Assembly (NCBI GenBank): GCA_946807835.1
Contig: OX327691.1
Coordinates: 15,923,688 to 15,987,687 of the forward strand
Source: Ailanthus altissimus
Taxonomy: Eukaryota > Streptophyta > Magnoliopsida > Sapindales > Simaroubaceae
Length of the DNA stretch: 64,000 bases
Direction of reading: 5' to 3'
Shown: in pieces, positions 63,358 to 64,000 of the stretch
Layout of the letters: every line of letters starts with the position of its first letter
Position numbering within the stretch: position 1 is the first letter of the stretch
The notes under the pieces: model-generated
The model's input: only the letters and a program-made list of their open reading frames with translations
Databases searched by the model: none
Told to the model about the DNA's origin: nothing
Translations under genes and position numbers: made by a program

Positions 63358-64000
63358 TCATCACTTCCTCCAATGACATTACTGTGTATTTTTTAACCAA
63401 ATACTTGGCCTTTGTTTGTATAAATAGAGATTTTAGGATATGAAAATAGGAAAATGTTGGATCCGGGGAAGCAATTAGCATTGGCTTCTCTTCTTACTGT
63501 AATGTTCATAACACTTGAATTCTCTTTGTATTTGTCGTAGTAGTAGTCAAGAGTAATGATGTTTAGCTCACCTGTCCAATTTAATTCAGAGTTTCTGTTT
63601 AATAATAATTTGTGCAACTTTCAACCTTTACATGCTCGGCCTTCTCATTTTCTCTGCTGGGCAATCACATTGGTGAGCGCCTACTGGAATGAATCTCTCG
63701 GGAATTATTAAAAAAAACGCGCGAGGTTGCTGCAAACAATTAATAATATTAGAAAATAGATTTATTAGTTATTACTAGGAAAAAAAACACTTCTCAGTTT
63801 TAACGGCCAAATCTCAAAAGAGTTTCTACGGTCCTGGAGTTTGTGAGACTTCATCTCTCTTGGTGAAATGTAAATCTATATTCGAGTTTTGATAAAGCTC
63901 CTATTTTTGAAGATGTAGAGGCAAGATCACATTAACCACAGAATCAACTTTTATATATGACCTAGACCTACTATCCATTCATCATCTTCCATTTTCTTTG
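63358..64000 (+). other. 3' UTR of the acetyltransferase gene and downstream sequence
   Basis: About 250-300 bases after the stop fit a 3' UTR (AT-rich, no frame). From roughly 63700 to the window end I see AT-rich sequence without a recognised gene. Confidence 0.5.

Overview
The window is plant nuclear DNA, almost certainly from a eudicot tree or shrub. The evidence is two spliced plant nuclear genes with close Arabidopsis-type relatives, a third small membrane-protein gene, a piece of plastid DNA, plant LTR retrotransposons and an endogenous plant pararetrovirus. The petuvirus-like pararetrovirus would fit Citrus, where such elements are known, but this assignment is inference. Real genes fill only a minority of the sequence; most of the left two thirds is old, nested repeat.

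Layout. 1-771 is an LTR fragment running off the window. About 834-6800 is a GC-rich satellite array whose ~476 bp unit is itself a dimer of two ~238 bp halves; it is split by an LTR insertion (1758-3009). About 6805-10316 is a beta-1,3-glucanase (GH17) pseudogene on the minus strand, broken by a solo Ty1/copia LTR (6892-9150, target duplication TATGT) and by a hAT-type MITE (9325-9989, 8 bp target duplication). 11807-14226 (minus) is an intact four-exon TMEM50-type gene. 15172-16582 is a scrambled plastid insertion (16S rRNA and trnI/trnA region). 16961-37100 is a nest of retrotransposons: a Ty3/gypsy LTR, a complete but decayed copia element with 2.2 kb LTRs, a second solo copia LTR inside another LTR-like sequence, and a gypsy element carrying a further insertion. 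37287-44437 (minus) is a unit-length, decayed petuvirus-like endogenous pararetrovirus.

The right end is gene space. 45154-56239 encodes a ~1440-residue protein with two PHD-zinc-knuckle-PHD (PZP) modules in 19 exons. 58532-63357 encodes a MYST histone acetyltransferase (HAM1/HAM2 type, 448 residues, nine exons), in the same orientation and 2.3 kb downstream. In yeast and animals, PZP proteins (Nto1, BRPF, JADE) are partners of MYST acetyltransferases, so the neighbourhood is suggestive, though nothing in the sequence proves a link.

Exon structures were assembled by eye from GT/AG sites, reading-frame continuity and family conservation. Family names rest on recognised motifs, not on database searches.
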